This document shows, piece after piece, positions 8,175 through 16,872 of a stretch of 64,000 bases of DNA. The stretch is from Paeniglutamicibacter psychrophenolicus (GTDB lineage Bacteria > Actinomycetota > Actinomycetes > Actinomycetales > Micrococcaceae): positions 2,232,001 through 2,296,000 of the forward strand of contig NZ_JAGIOE010000001.1 in the NCBI RefSeq assembly GCF_017876575.1. Direction: 5' to 3'. Under the pieces are notes generated by a model, which was not told the origin of the DNA, did no database searches, and saw nothing but the letters and a program-made list of their open reading frames with translations. The position numbers and the translations under genes are program-made. Numbering within the stretch: the stretch's first letter is position 1; each line of letters opens with the position of its first letter.

Positions 8175-9205
8175 TTCGCACTACCGGGCCCCTGGGCCTT
8201 CTGGGCATCGGCGCCCTGCTGCTGTCCCTGGCCGCCTGCACCTCGGGCACCGAGGTGAGAACCTCGCAGGCCGCCACGACGCGCGAGCTGGTGCTGGTCC
8301 AGGGCCCCGACGCCACCTCCCAGGCACTGGGCCACGCCTACCGGGACATGCTGGCCGACGCCGGAATCAATGCACGGCTGGCCGACCCGGCCACGGACCC
8401 GGTCGGCGAGGTCCTGGCCGGACGGGCCGACTTCACCGCGGCGGGATCCAGCAGGCTGCTCACCGCCCTGGGCAAGCTGCCCGGCGCGCACGGCCCGGAG
8501 GCCACGGCATCGGGGACCTCCGCCGACGCGACCGGGAACGCCTCCGCCTCCGAGGGCGCCGACCCCGGCACCGAATCCACGTCCGGGAACGCCTCGGTGG
8601 CCCCCGGGGACCTGGACGCCGCACAAACCAAGCGCGAGCTGCACGCCCTGGCACCGGGCGGATTCGCGGTGCTGGAATCGGCCGACGCCGAACGCACCGG
8701 CACCCTGGTGCTCACCGCAGCCACCAGCGCCCGGGACCAGCTGGTGAACACCTCGGAGCTGGCACCGCTGTGCCCGCAGCTGGAATTCGGCATCGCTTCA
8801 AGCATCAAGGCGGAACTCACCTCCCAACTCGCGGCCAAGCTCGCCTGCCACCCCGAGGCCGTCACCGAGCTGAGCGACGCGCAGGCCCGCGGCGTGCTGC
8901 CGGTGATCAGCGACGAGGTCCAGGTCCAGGCCACCACCCTGGAGAACGCCGGGATCCCGGACAACGCGCTGGTGGTGCTCCAGGGTGCCGAGAAGCTCTT
9001 CGCCCCCGAATCCATCACGCCGCTGATCACCACCGACGGGGTGGGGCAGGACGCGGTCAAGGCCATCAACAAGCTCAGCTCCGCGCTGAAGCAGGAAGAC
9101 CTGCTGAACCTCAACCGCATGGTCACCGGCCGCGACGCGCTGGAACCGCCCAAGGCCGCTGACGACTGGCTCACCGACAAGGCACTGGTCGCCGGACAAA
9201 GATGA
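8171..9205 (+). CDS. lipoprotein resembling glycine-betaine/osmoprotectant binding proteins
   Basis: 344 residues. Signal peptide with lipobox LAAC at residues 20-23, so exported and lipid-anchored at Cys23. The body has a split two-lobe pattern: LVLVQGPDATSQALGHAYRDMLADAGINARL near the start and IPDNALVVLQGAEKLFAPESITPLI near the end, reminiscent of OpuAC/ProX substrate-binding proteins. A low-complexity insert (TSADATGNASASEGADPG) interrupts the first lobe. No permease or ATPase is adjacent, so it may be a sensor or an orphan binding protein. Binding-protein class is a weak call. Confidence 0.6.
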   Translation: MIRTTGPLGLLGIGALLLSLAACTSGTEVRTSQAATTRELVLVQGPDATSQALGHAYRDMLADAGINARLADPATDPVGEVLAGRADFTAAGSSRLLTALGKLPGAHGPEATASGTSADATGNASASEGADPGTESTSGNASVAPGDLDAAQTKRELHALAPGGFAVLESADAERTGTLVLTAATSARDQLVNTSELAPLCPQLEFGIASSIKAELTSQLAAKLACHPEAVTELSDAQARGVLPVISDEVQVQATTLENAGIPDNALVVLQGAEKLFAPESITPLITTDGVGQDAVKAINKLSSALKQEDLLNLNRMVTGRDALEPPKAADDWLTDKALVAGQR

Positions 9206-9292
9206 CGCCGCGGCTTCACACTCGCCGCAGATCGCGAGTTGGCTTGCTCACAGTGCAGGCGCGCCCCCGGCCCCCAATGAGAAAGTAGTCCC

Positions 9293-10522
9293 ATGGCAGA
9301 ATTCAAGCAGTCCACGAAACTCCACAATGTGCTCTACGACATTCGCGGGCCGCTGCTGGAACACGCCCAGCGCATGGAGGCCGAGGGCCAGCGCATCCTC
9401 AAGCTGAACATCGGCAACCCCGCGCCCTTCGGTTTCGAGGCCCCGGACGCGATCCTCGTGGACATGATGCGCAACCTGCCCAACGCGCAGGGCTACTCGG
9501 ACTCCCGCGGCATCTTCTCCGCGCGCACCGCCGTCTCGCAGTACTACCAGACCCGCGGCATCCAAACCATCGGCGTCGACGACGTCTACCTGGGCAACGG
9601 CGTCTCCGAGCTGATCACCCTTTCGCTGAACGCGCTACTGAACAACGGCGACGAGGTGCTGATCCCGGCCCCGGACTACCCGCTGTGGACCGCCTCGGTG
9701 TCCCTGGCCGGCGGCACCCCGGTGCACTACCTCAACACCGAGGAGGAGGGCTGGCTGCCGGACCTCGAAGACATGGAAGCGAAGATCACCCCGCGCACCA
9801 AGGGCATCGTGGTCATCAACCCGAACAACCCCACCGGCGCGGTCTACCCGAAGTCGACGCTCGAGGGCATCCTCGAGCTGGCACGCAAGCACAAGCTGAT
9901 CGTGTTCTCCGACGAGATCTACGAGAAGATCCTCTACGACGACGCGGTGCACATCAACACCGCGGCATTGGCCGACGACGTGCTGGTGCTGACCTTCTCC
10001 GGGCTGTCCAAGGCCTACCGGGTCTGCGGCTTCCGCTCCGGATGGATGGCCATCTCCGGGCCCAAGCACCTGGCCCACGACTACATCGAGGGCATCAACC
10101 TGCTCACCAACATGCGCCTGTGCGCCAACGTGCCGGGCCAGCACGCAATCCAGACCGCGCTGGGCGGCTACCAGTCGATCAACGACCTGATCCTTCCCGG
10201 CGGGCGCCTGAAGGAACAGCGCGACACCGCCTTCAAGCTGCTCAACGAGATCCCGGGCGTCTCGGTGCAGCAGGCCAAGGGCGCAATGTACCTGTTCCCG
10301 AAGCTGGACCGGGAGGTCTACCCGATCCACGACGACGAGCACTTCGCGCTGGAACTGCTCAAACGGCAGAAGATGCTCATCACCCAGGGCACCGCGTTCA
10401 ACTGGGTCGCCCCCGACCACTTCCGGCTGGTCACCCTGCCGGCGGTGCGCGACCTGCAGGACGCGATCGGTCGCATCGCCGAGTTCCTCGCGGAGCTGCG
10501 CGAGGGCAAGCTCAGCGTCTAG
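9293..10522 (+). CDS. alaA: alanine (glutamate-pyruvate) aminotransferase
   Basis: 409 residues, class I/II PLP enzyme. The N-terminus IRGPLLEHAQRMEAEGQRILKLNIGNPAPFGFEAP is the AlaA signature. PNNPTGAVYP binds substrate/PLP and the Schiff-base lysine is Lys240 in SGLSKAYRVCG, followed by FRSGWM. AlaA-type enzymes make alanine from pyruvate and glutamate. It is followed by a strong terminator, so it ends its unit. Confidence 0.9.
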   Translation: MAEFKQSTKLHNVLYDIRGPLLEHAQRMEAEGQRILKLNIGNPAPFGFEAPDAILVDMMRNLPNAQGYSDSRGIFSARTAVSQYYQTRGIQTIGVDDVYLGNGVSELITLSLNALLNNGDEVLIPAPDYPLWTASVSLAGGTPVHYLNTEEEGWLPDLEDMEAKITPRTKGIVVINPNNPTGAVYPKSTLEGILELARKHKLIVFSDEIYEKILYDDAVHINTAALADDVLVLTFSGLSKAYRVCGFRSGWMAISGPKHLAHDYIEGINLLTNMRLCANVPGQHAIQTALGGYQSINDLILPGGRLKEQRDTAFKLLNEIPGVSVQQAKGAMYLFPKLDREVYPIHDDEHFALELLKRQKMLITQGTAFNWVAPDHFRLVTLPAVRDLQDAIGRIAEFLAELREGKLSV

Positions 10523-10542
10523 ACCCGCCGCACTGCCGTCCC

Positions 10543-10593
10543 GGGGGCGCGTTCCTTCCCAAGCCGCCGGCGGGGAAGGAACGCGCCCCCTTG
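10543..10593 (+). terminator. terminator after alaA
   Basis: An 18-bp perfect inverted repeat, arms 10543-10560 and 10573-10590, 12-nt loop, followed by TTG. Confidence 0.85.
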
Positions 10594-10716
10594 CGTTCCC
10601 GCCGGCCCCGGGATGCCCGCGTCGCCACCACCACCTGCCGCAGTCCGCCTGCGCGGGTTGTTAATGCCCATGCCGTACGCTGATCTCCACAAGTCCCGAG
10701 GATGAAGGTTGCAGCC

Positions 10717-11592
10717 ATGAGCAAGAAACAGAAGTCCAAGTCACGCCCCGTTGCCTTCGCCGATGCCGTGGGCCCCGCGCTTGCGGCCTCCGCGGACTTC
10801 GAGCTGGCCGGCGTGGACCCGTCCTCGACCCCGGGCTACACCGGGGACAAGGCCAGCGGCGCCCGCGACCTGGCCCAGGTGGGACGCGAACTCGGCGAAC
10901 TGCAGGAGCGCTTCCATGCCGCCTCGCGTGCCGGGGCCCCGGCCAAGGTCCTGTTGGTGCTCCAGGCGATGGACACCGCGGGCAAGGGCGGCATCGTGCG
11001 CCACGTCATCGGCGCCGTCGACCCTCAGGGCGTAAAGTTGAGCGCCTTCAAGGCGCCCACGGCCGCGGAGGCCAAGCGCGACTTCCTCTGGCGCATCAAC
11101 CGGGCGCTGCCCCAGGCCGGCTTCATCGGCGTGTTCGACCGCTCGCACTACGAGGACGTGCTGATCCACAAGGTCAGGGGCCTGTCGCCGGCCGAGGAGA
11201 TCGAGCGCCGCTACGGCGCCATCAGGGAGTTCGAGGCCGCGCTGGCGGACAAGGACACCACCGTCATCAAGGTCATGCTGCACATCTCCAAGGATGAGCA
11301 GCGTGCGCGCCTGGCCGAGCGGCTGGAGCGGGAGGACAAGCACTGGAAGTTCAACCCCGCCGACATCGACGAGCGCGAGGTGTGGGACGAGTACATGGAC
11401 GCTTACCAGACCGCGATCCGGCGCACCCACACGCCGGACGCGCCCTGGTTCGTGGTGCCGGCGGACCGCAAGTGGTACGCCCGGCTGGCGGTGGCGACCC
11501 TGCTCGCCCAGGCGCTGAAGGGCATCGACCCGCAGTGGCCGCCGGCCGACTTCGACGTGGAAGAGCAGCAGCGCCGCCTGGCCGCTTCCTAG
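10717..11592 (+). CDS. PPK2-family polyphosphate kinase
   Basis: 291 residues from ATG 10717. Phosphotransferase linking polyphosphate to nucleotides. The P-loop-like LLVLQAMDTAGKGGIVRH lies at about residues 83-100, and the lid/Walker B region GFIGVFDRSHYEDVLIHKVRG follows; the C-terminus is VPADRKWYARLAVATLL. The track-style upstream ATG at 10702 has no room for a ribosome site, whereas AAGG at 10705-10708 serves 10717. PPK2 class I/II/III cannot be set by eye. Confidence 0.9.
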   Translation: MSKKQKSKSRPVAFADAVGPALAASADFELAGVDPSSTPGYTGDKASGARDLAQVGRELGELQERFHAASRAGAPAKVLLVLQAMDTAGKGGIVRHVIGAVDPQGVKLSAFKAPTAAEAKRDFLWRINRALPQAGFIGVFDRSHYEDVLIHKVRGLSPAEEIERRYGAIREFEAALADKDTTVIKVMLHISKDEQRARLAERLEREDKHWKFNPADIDEREVWDEYMDAYQTAIRRTHTPDAPWFVVPADRKWYARLAVATLLAQALKGIDPQWPPADFDVEEQQRRLAAS

Positions 11593-11612
11593 CGGGAGTT
11601 TCCGAAAGGCGA

Positions 11613-11651
11613 CCTGACTGGGACTCATTTGTCCTAGTCAGGTGTTCTTTT
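11613..11651 (+). terminator. terminator after PPK2 gene
   Basis: Inverted repeat, arms 11613-11624 and 11631-11642 (12 bp, one G-T pair), 6-nt loop, then TGTTCTTTT. Confidence 0.75.
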
Positions 11652-11688
11652 GGGGTGTATTACCCAGAGGGTTCCTTTCGGCGGGTGG

Positions 11689-12522
11689 CTAGCGGGTCGG
11701 CGCGTAGGTTTTCAGGTTGAAGAGCTCGCCAAGTTTCGCGGCCCTCTTCGAGTGCTCGGTCAGCGTCCGCTGGGCGCGCGGGCGGCCCTTGGCGCCGTCG
11801 TGGTGCAGCAGCACGGTTTCCTCGATGGTGCCCAGTTCGTCGAGCAGTGCGCGTGTGGAGAGCTTGTATCCGGCGTTGGCCGCGGTGCGGGTCATCGGGT
11901 GCGCGATCTGCAGGGCCAGGACGCAGGTGAAGGCGTGCACGCGGATGTGGTCGTCGGTCCAGTGGTGCATGGGCGAGAAGGAGACCACGTGGCGGTCCTT
12001 GAGCTGCCGGAAGGAGTCCTCGACGTGGGACTGGGAGCGGTAGGCCGCCACGATCTCGGCCGGTGACCAATCCGGTTGGTTGGTGATCAGGATCCTCTTG
12101 CCGAACACCCGGTTCTCCAGCTTCCTGCGGGCCGCGGCATCCACCGCGAACGTGAGCCGGAACGTGGCGGGGGTGTCCCCGGCGAGGCTTGTGGTCAGGA
12201 CCTCGGCGACCCAGCTGTTGTGGGTGATCTTCTGGAGGTGGTCTTCCAGTCCCTGGCGGGTGCGGCGGGACTTGCCGCGGGCCGGGGTGTCGGCCAGTTC
12301 CTCGAGCCAGGCGGTCACCTTGCCCAGGGTCTGGTCGAAGCCGCGGCTTTGGGCCTGGTGCAGGGTTTCGGAGTGGGTGAGCAGGATGCGCTGGGGATGC
12401 CCGTGGACGGTCTTGGCGCCCTGGTGGGCCTGGATTCCCGGGTAGCCGGGAACCGCGGTGAAGCGCGCCCTGGGGACCTTGAGCAGGGCAGAAGCCAGCC
12501 ACCGTGCCCGCCAGCTTGTCAC
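11689..12522 (-). pseudogene. truncated IS1634-type (IS4 superfamily) transposase
   Basis: About 277 residues similar to the C-terminal half of IS1634-family transposases, which are usually about 550 residues. The YRSQSHVEDSFRQLKD stretch is the Y(2)R(3)E(6)K catalytic signature with the DDE glutamate. The two catalytic aspartates belong to the missing N-terminal half, so it cannot be active. The break is near 12522, and no matching terminal repeats were found. It marks the left border of a patch of atypical genes (12.9-16.2 kb). Confidence 0.75.
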
Positions 12523-12904
12523 CGACCTGTTCCAGCCCCCCGGCAGGCCACCCCATAAGCACCGCCGTTCACATCACCGGCGGCGGCCCGGGCCACGACT
12601 TCACCGAGGAAACCGGCTCCGATGTGCGCAGCATCACCTGCGAAATCCAAGGCCCGCTCAAGGGCAGGTGGTGCGCGACGGCGTAGAGTGCCACGGCACC
12701 AAAAGCGCCCAAGAACGTAGCCTCGACGGAGGGGCACCACGACAAGCGCGCGGCCCCGTGGCAGTGCCGTGGCGCCGGATATCGTCCCTTCGGTTCGGTC
12801 GGAGAGTGGACGGCAAAATCCCTACTTCTAGCCGTTGGACAAAAGTCATAGACATGCCCACATCGTGGTGTTAGGTTTGGACTCGTCATCGTGTATCGGG
12901 GGGA
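12523..12904 (+). other. intergenic debris and promoter region of the NIDO-SGNH gene
   Basis: No convincing ORF: the frames here are short and unlike known proteins. Probably deletion debris left by the IS remnant. The final part supplies the ribosome site (GGGGGGA, 12897-12903) for the next gene. Confidence 0.4.
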
Positions 12905-15424
12905 ATGCGAAAAATGCCTAGTCGTACGTGGGGAAAAGTATCAGCCATAGCCTTGGCCGCAGCACTCGCTGCTCAGCCTGTCGTGGCTCAAGCGGCACCA
13001 GAGACCCAGGGAGCGGTGATCAACACCGCTGACTGCAACGAGAATGTCCTCACCGCCAACGATGACTCATCATCCCCACACGTCCCTCTGCCGTTCGGCG
13101 TCAACTTCTACGGATCGTCATTCCAGAGCCTATGGGTGAACAACAACGGCAACGTCACCTTCGACGGACCCCTCTCCACATACACGCCATTTGGACTTGC
13201 AGGCACCAAATCCCAAATCATCGCGCCGTTTTTCGCGGACGTAGACACCCGCGGCGAAGGTTCCCAACCGGTCACATACGGCTGGGGTGAAACCACTTAT
13301 GAAGGCCACCGAGCGTTCTGCGTGAACTGGATCAACGTCGGCTACTACTCGCGCCAAACGGACAAGCTCAACAGCTTCCAAATGCTCCTGGTCAACAGGG
13401 AAGACTCCAAGAACCCCGGTGACTTCGACATCGTCTTCAACTACGACAAAGTACAGTGGGAAGCCGGTTCCGCCAGCGGTGGCGTCGGCGGCCTCGGCGG
13501 AACCTCAGCCTCGGCCGGGTTCTCCAACGGCAGCGAGAGGGACGGCAGCTCATACCAGATCGCCGGTTCGCTCACCAACGGTGCGTTCCTTGATTCCAGC
13601 CCTACCGGGCTCGCGAAAACCAGCACCGACAGCACTATCCCAGGGCGCCATATCTTCCGCGTTCGTGGAGGTAACGCCCCACTGACCCGCTACGTCGCAC
13701 TGGGCGACTCCTTCCAGTCCGGTGAGGGCGCCTACGAATACCTGCCCCTGACGGATGTGCCGGGGAACAAATGCCACCGCTCAGCAATGGCCTACCCGAA
13801 ACGCCTTGTAGATAATGGCACAGTTGCCCTCGATTTGGATTTCGGGGCCTGCAGCGGCGCCACTACCGACGATCTCGCATTGACTGTTTCATCCTCAGGG
13901 CCTCCGTACACCGACGGCACCGCCCAGCTCGACAGGCTGGACAGCAGCACCAAACTGGTCACCATTGGCGTGGGCGGCAACGACCTCGGGTTTGGGCCCA
14001 TCCTCAATGACTGCTTCACATCATCCATCGGCGATGCATTCAACCCATTTGCAGAATCCAGCTGTGAAGAGGATCTCGGTGACACCTTGCAGGCGAGTTA
14101 CGACTCCCTGGTAAGCGACGACAAGCTTGGCAAGGCATACAGGGAGGTGCGCCGGCGTGCCCCGTTTGCGCGAGTCGTAATCCTTGGGTATCCCCGGTTC
14201 TTTGTGGAAGGAGGCAACAACAACGACTCTTCCAAGGACTATTGCGGCGGCTTCCGAATGGCAGATCAGCGCTGGATCGACTCGAATATCCGGAAGCTAA
14301 ACGGCTTGATCAGCAACCAGGCCGGGAGCTTGGGTCTGCAGTACGCGGACATCTACGAGACCCCGAAGGGCCATGAGCTGTGCGGCCCCTCGAAAGACCA
14401 CTTCCTCAACGGCCTCGTCGGATTGGGCGACCCGGAGTCATTCCACCCGAACGCCTTCGGTCATGAGCTGATCACCGGCACGTTGACTGATTCGTTGACC
14501 TCCCCGGATCCCGGTACGTACTACAACGTCCTTCCGGGGCAGACCATCAAGACGACCTTCGAGTCATCAGGGGAGCCTTTGGGCATCTCCACGCAGTGGC
14601 CCGGAAGCGACGTTGTCCTGACCTTGACTTCACCGTCGGGCCGCGTGATTGACCGTGACGTCAATAGCGCCGATGTCCAGCACGAAGTGGGCCCCACATT
14701 CGAAAGCTATCGCTTGACCACAAGCGAGCCAGGGACATGGACGGCAACACTCTACGGAGCTCAAGTTGCTCCCCAGGGTGAGCAGACCCGCCTGACCGTC
14801 TGGCATACCCCTCCGGACAACAAAGACCCCGTGGCCCGGTTTAGCCTGAGCCAGGATGGTCGGACCGTTACCGTCGACGCGGCGGCCAGCACGGACGTTG
14901 ACGGCAACGTTATCGACTACCTGTGGGAATTCGGTGACGGCACTTCAGCCACTGGCAGCAAGGTGGCCCACACATATAAGGCCGCGGGTAGATATCTGAC
15001 GACGCTGGCCATCAAGGACAACGCCGGGGGAGAGGATTTCGCCTCTGCAGACCACGTGGTCACCATTTCCAACTACACCTTCACCGGATTCTTCAAGCCG
15101 GTGGCGCCGGAGCCAGCCATTAGTGAAGTCAAGGCGGGGCGCGCCATCCCTATGAAGTTCGGGCTCGGCGGAGATTTCGGCCTGGACGTCATCTCGAAGG
15201 GGTCGCCCACCTCCGTCCGCGTAACGTGTCCGGCCGACGCGCCTGTGAGCGCTGTGGAGGCCGCGTCGACAGCCGGAGCAAGCTCCCTTAGCTATGACGC
15301 GGAGTCCAAGACGTACAACTACGTGTGGAAAACCGAGACCAGCTGGGCAGGGACCTGCCGGACGTTTGACCTGACCATGGACGACGGCAGCTCACACCGG
15401 GCAACGTTCAAGTTTGTCCGATGA
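12905..15424 (+). CDS. secreted multidomain SGNH/GDSL hydrolase with NIDO and PKD domains
   Basis: 839 residues. Sec signal peptide (1-31). Residues about 60-250 form a nidogen-like (NIDO) domain (LPFGVNFYGSSFQSLWVNNNGNVTF, IIAPFFADVDTR). Residues about 260-525 form an SGNH hydrolase: nucleophile Ser in ALGDSFQSGEG (about 268), oxyanion Gly/Asn in GVGGNDLGF (about 355-363), and catalytic Asp/His in SFHPNAFGHE (about 512-521). A PKD domain follows (about 642-722; YLWEFGDGTSATGS), then a C-terminal PxKF-like domain (AIPMKFGLGG). Likely an extracellular lipase or esterase that binds surfaces through NIDO/PKD. GC and codon use are lower than in neighbours. Overlaps the next ORF by 4 nt. Confidence 0.85.
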   Translation: MRKMPSRTWGKVSAIALAAALAAQPVVAQAAPETQGAVINTADCNENVLTANDDSSSPHVPLPFGVNFYGSSFQSLWVNNNGNVTFDGPLSTYTPFGLAGTKSQIIAPFFADVDTRGEGSQPVTYGWGETTYEGHRAFCVNWINVGYYSRQTDKLNSFQMLLVNREDSKNPGDFDIVFNYDKVQWEAGSASGGVGGLGGTSASAGFSNGSERDGSSYQIAGSLTNGAFLDSSPTGLAKTSTDSTIPGRHIFRVRGGNAPLTRYVALGDSFQSGEGAYEYLPLTDVPGNKCHRSAMAYPKRLVDNGTVALDLDFGACSGATTDDLALTVSSSGPPYTDGTAQLDRLDSSTKLVTIGVGGNDLGFGPILNDCFTSSIGDAFNPFAESSCEEDLGDTLQASYDSLVSDDKLGKAYREVRRRAPFARVVILGYPRFFVEGGNNNDSSKDYCGGFRMADQRWIDSNIRKLNGLISNQAGSLGLQYADIYETPKGHELCGPSKDHFLNGLVGLGDPESFHPNAFGHELITGTLTDSLTSPDPGTYYNVLPGQTIKTTFESSGEPLGISTQWPGSDVVLTLTSPSGRVIDRDVNSADVQHEVGPTFESYRLTTSEPGTWTATLYGAQVAPQGEQTRLTVWHTPPDNKDPVARFSLSQDGRTVTVDAAASTDVDGNVIDYLWEFGDGTSATGSKVAHTYKAAGRYLTTLAIKDNAGGEDFASADHVVTISNYTFTGFFKPVAPEPAISEVKAGRAIPMKFGLGGDFGLDVISKGSPTSVRVTCPADAPVSAVEAASTAGASSLSYDAESKTYNYVWKTETSWAGTCRTFDLTMDDGSSHRATFKFVR

Positions 15425-15849
15425 CAGGGAGCGGAGCAGAAGCGATGAGCCGGGACCGGCCTTCCATTCAGCGCCGGGGGTGGCTGGGCGCGATCCTCTG
15501 GGCCCTGCTGGTGGTGACATCCATTGCCCTAATGGCCAAGGGTCTGTGGGTGTCAACGTTCATCGGGTATCTCCCCGTGCCTGGACTTGAGGAGGACGCC
15601 ATCGTCGGCAGCCGCTACCTGCTAGGCGGCTCCGCGGCCTCGTTGACAGCAGCGCTCTGCTCGTTCCTACGAGGTCATCCGCACTGGGTCACCGCGTGCG
15701 TTGCGGCCCCTGCTGTGCTGGTTGGGGGAGTCGCCTTGGTGGAGCCGTACACCTTACTCCGGCATCTCGTAGCCGTGGTCGCCCTGCCGGCTGCGGTGGC
15801 GGGAATGATCGGCGGCCTGCTCAACCGGGGCTACCGCAGGACCGGGTAG
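15421..15849 (+). CDS. small four-helix membrane protein
   Basis: 142 residues; ATGA overlap with the SGNH gene implies translational coupling. Four hydrophobic segments at about residues 24-48, 62-80, 87-107 and 113-134; basic C-terminus (NRGYRRTG). No family recognised. A second in-frame ATG at 15445 is possible. Its invariable contact with the secreted hydrolase gene suggests an accessory role in export, anchoring or immunity; this is inference from position only. Confidence 0.65.
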   Translation: MTGSGAEAMSRDRPSIQRRGWLGAILWALLVVTSIALMAKGLWVSTFIGYLPVPGLEEDAIVGSRYLLGGSAASLTAALCSFLRGHPHWVTACVAAPAVLVGGVALVEPYTLLRHLVAVVALPAAVAGMIGGLLNRGYRRTG

Positions 15850-15954
15850 CGGAACCGTCGCGGAAGCGGGATCCCGGAAGAACCCAAACCTTCCCAGCCG
15901 ACGTTCGCGGGTAGAACGAGGTACGGGCCGTGACGCCGGGCTGGATCCGGGGTG

Positions 15955-16218
15955 TCAGGAGGTCGCCGACAGGAGACTGGCGAGGAAATAAGCGAAGAGC
16001 ACCGTGGCTAAGTAGCCGATGACCAGCGCCGAAATCGCCAGCCAACGGCCGTCTTCGCCAGTTCTCTTGATCTGGTGCAGGGCGATATGCCCCAAAATGA
16101 CGCCCGTTATGCCGATAAAGAACGACGTCGCGAATGCGGCGATGGCAAGCGGGTTTGTCCTGGAAGGTGCCGAGCCGTTGACGCGATGCGCGGGTACCTG
16201 GTTCAAGGGGATGCTCAC
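15955..16218 (-). CDS. DUF4190-domain membrane protein
   Basis: 87 residues from a GTG at 16218, which is preceded by GGAAGG at 10 nt; the longer upstream frame is not family-like. Two transmembrane helices: NPLAIAAFATSFFIGITGVILGHIALHQI, then GRWLAISALVIGYLATVLFAYFLA. This two-helix hairpin with IxRTGEDGRWLA between is the DUF4190 pattern, common and uncharacterised in actinobacteria. Confidence 0.8.
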   Translation of the reverse strand: MSIPLNQVPAHRVNGSAPSRTNPLAIAAFATSFFIGITGVILGHIALHQIKRTGEDGRWLAISALVIGYLATVLFAYFLASLLSATS

Positions 16219-16617
16219 GGGTGACGCCCTTCCAAATCCGCAGTTCCGATCACCGCAAACCTGTGCGGTGATCACAGAGTACCAAGACCGGTGGGCTTTG
16301 TCTGCGCGTGATGGTTTCCGGGATCGCCCCGTCCGTGATTTCGTTTCCACACAGCGCGCCCCTGCCTGTTGAATCCTCCCCGCGGCCAACGTTGGGGCCA
16401 TTCAGTCCCGGACCCCACCTTCGGTGAGCCGGAGCCCGGCGCCGGGACTCCTAGCGCGCGCCGCTTCCCGGCAAGTGCCGCCAACTGGCGAGCGGCCTGG
16501 GCGCGCCGGTTGCCATCCGGACCTGCGCCGGCGCCGAATCCGGGGGGCGGAGGGATAGTGCCCGGTCAGGACCCGGCGGCCCGGTCGGGCCCGGGACCCC
16601 CCGTCGCCGGGACCCGT
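16219..16617. other. intergenic region, no gene seen
   Basis: About 400 bp between the DUF4190 start and the end of xseB. The part near 16540-16620 is extremely GC-rich with overlapping palindromes and may terminate xseAB transcription; no U-tract terminator is evident. Confidence 0.4.
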
Positions 16618-16872
16618 TCAGGATGCGGACGATGCGGGCGACGAAGGCCCGTTGGGCTCGCGGGCGGCATCCAGGCGCGCGGTGGCGCCCTGCAGCCAGG
16701 CCTCGCAGCGGGCTGCCAGCGCCTCGCCGCGCTCCCACAATCCCAGGGACTGCTCCAGGGTCGCGGCCCCGGCCTCGAGCTGCGCGACCACGGCCACCAG
16801 CTCCTCCCGGGCCTGCTCGTAGCTCAGCGTGGCGATGTCGGTGTTTGCTGCTTCGGTGTTCATGGGGTTCAT
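16618..16872 (-). CDS. xseB: exodeoxyribonuclease VII small subunit
   Basis: 84 residues with the XseB pattern SYEQAREELVAVVAQLEAG followed by LEQSLGLWERGEALAARCEAWL (coiled helices). Works with XseA, degrading single-stranded DNA to oligonucleotides. Start ATG 16872 overlaps the xseA stop, the usual coupled arrangement; a second in-frame ATG lies at 16863. Confidence 0.95.
   Translation of the reverse strand: MNPMNTEAANTDIATLSYEQAREELVAVVAQLEAGAATLEQSLGLWERGEALAARCEAWLQGATARLDAAREPNGPSSPASSAS

Noticed and set aside
11613-11642. inverted repeat as the right end of the IS1634 remnant
   Set aside because: Its position right after PPK2 and T-rich tail fit a terminator better; no partner repeat exists at the other side of the remnant.
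12569-12889. minus-strand frame with a hydrophobic stretch before the NIDO-SGNH gene
   Set aside because: No ribosome site or family features; overlaps the promoter region of the next gene.
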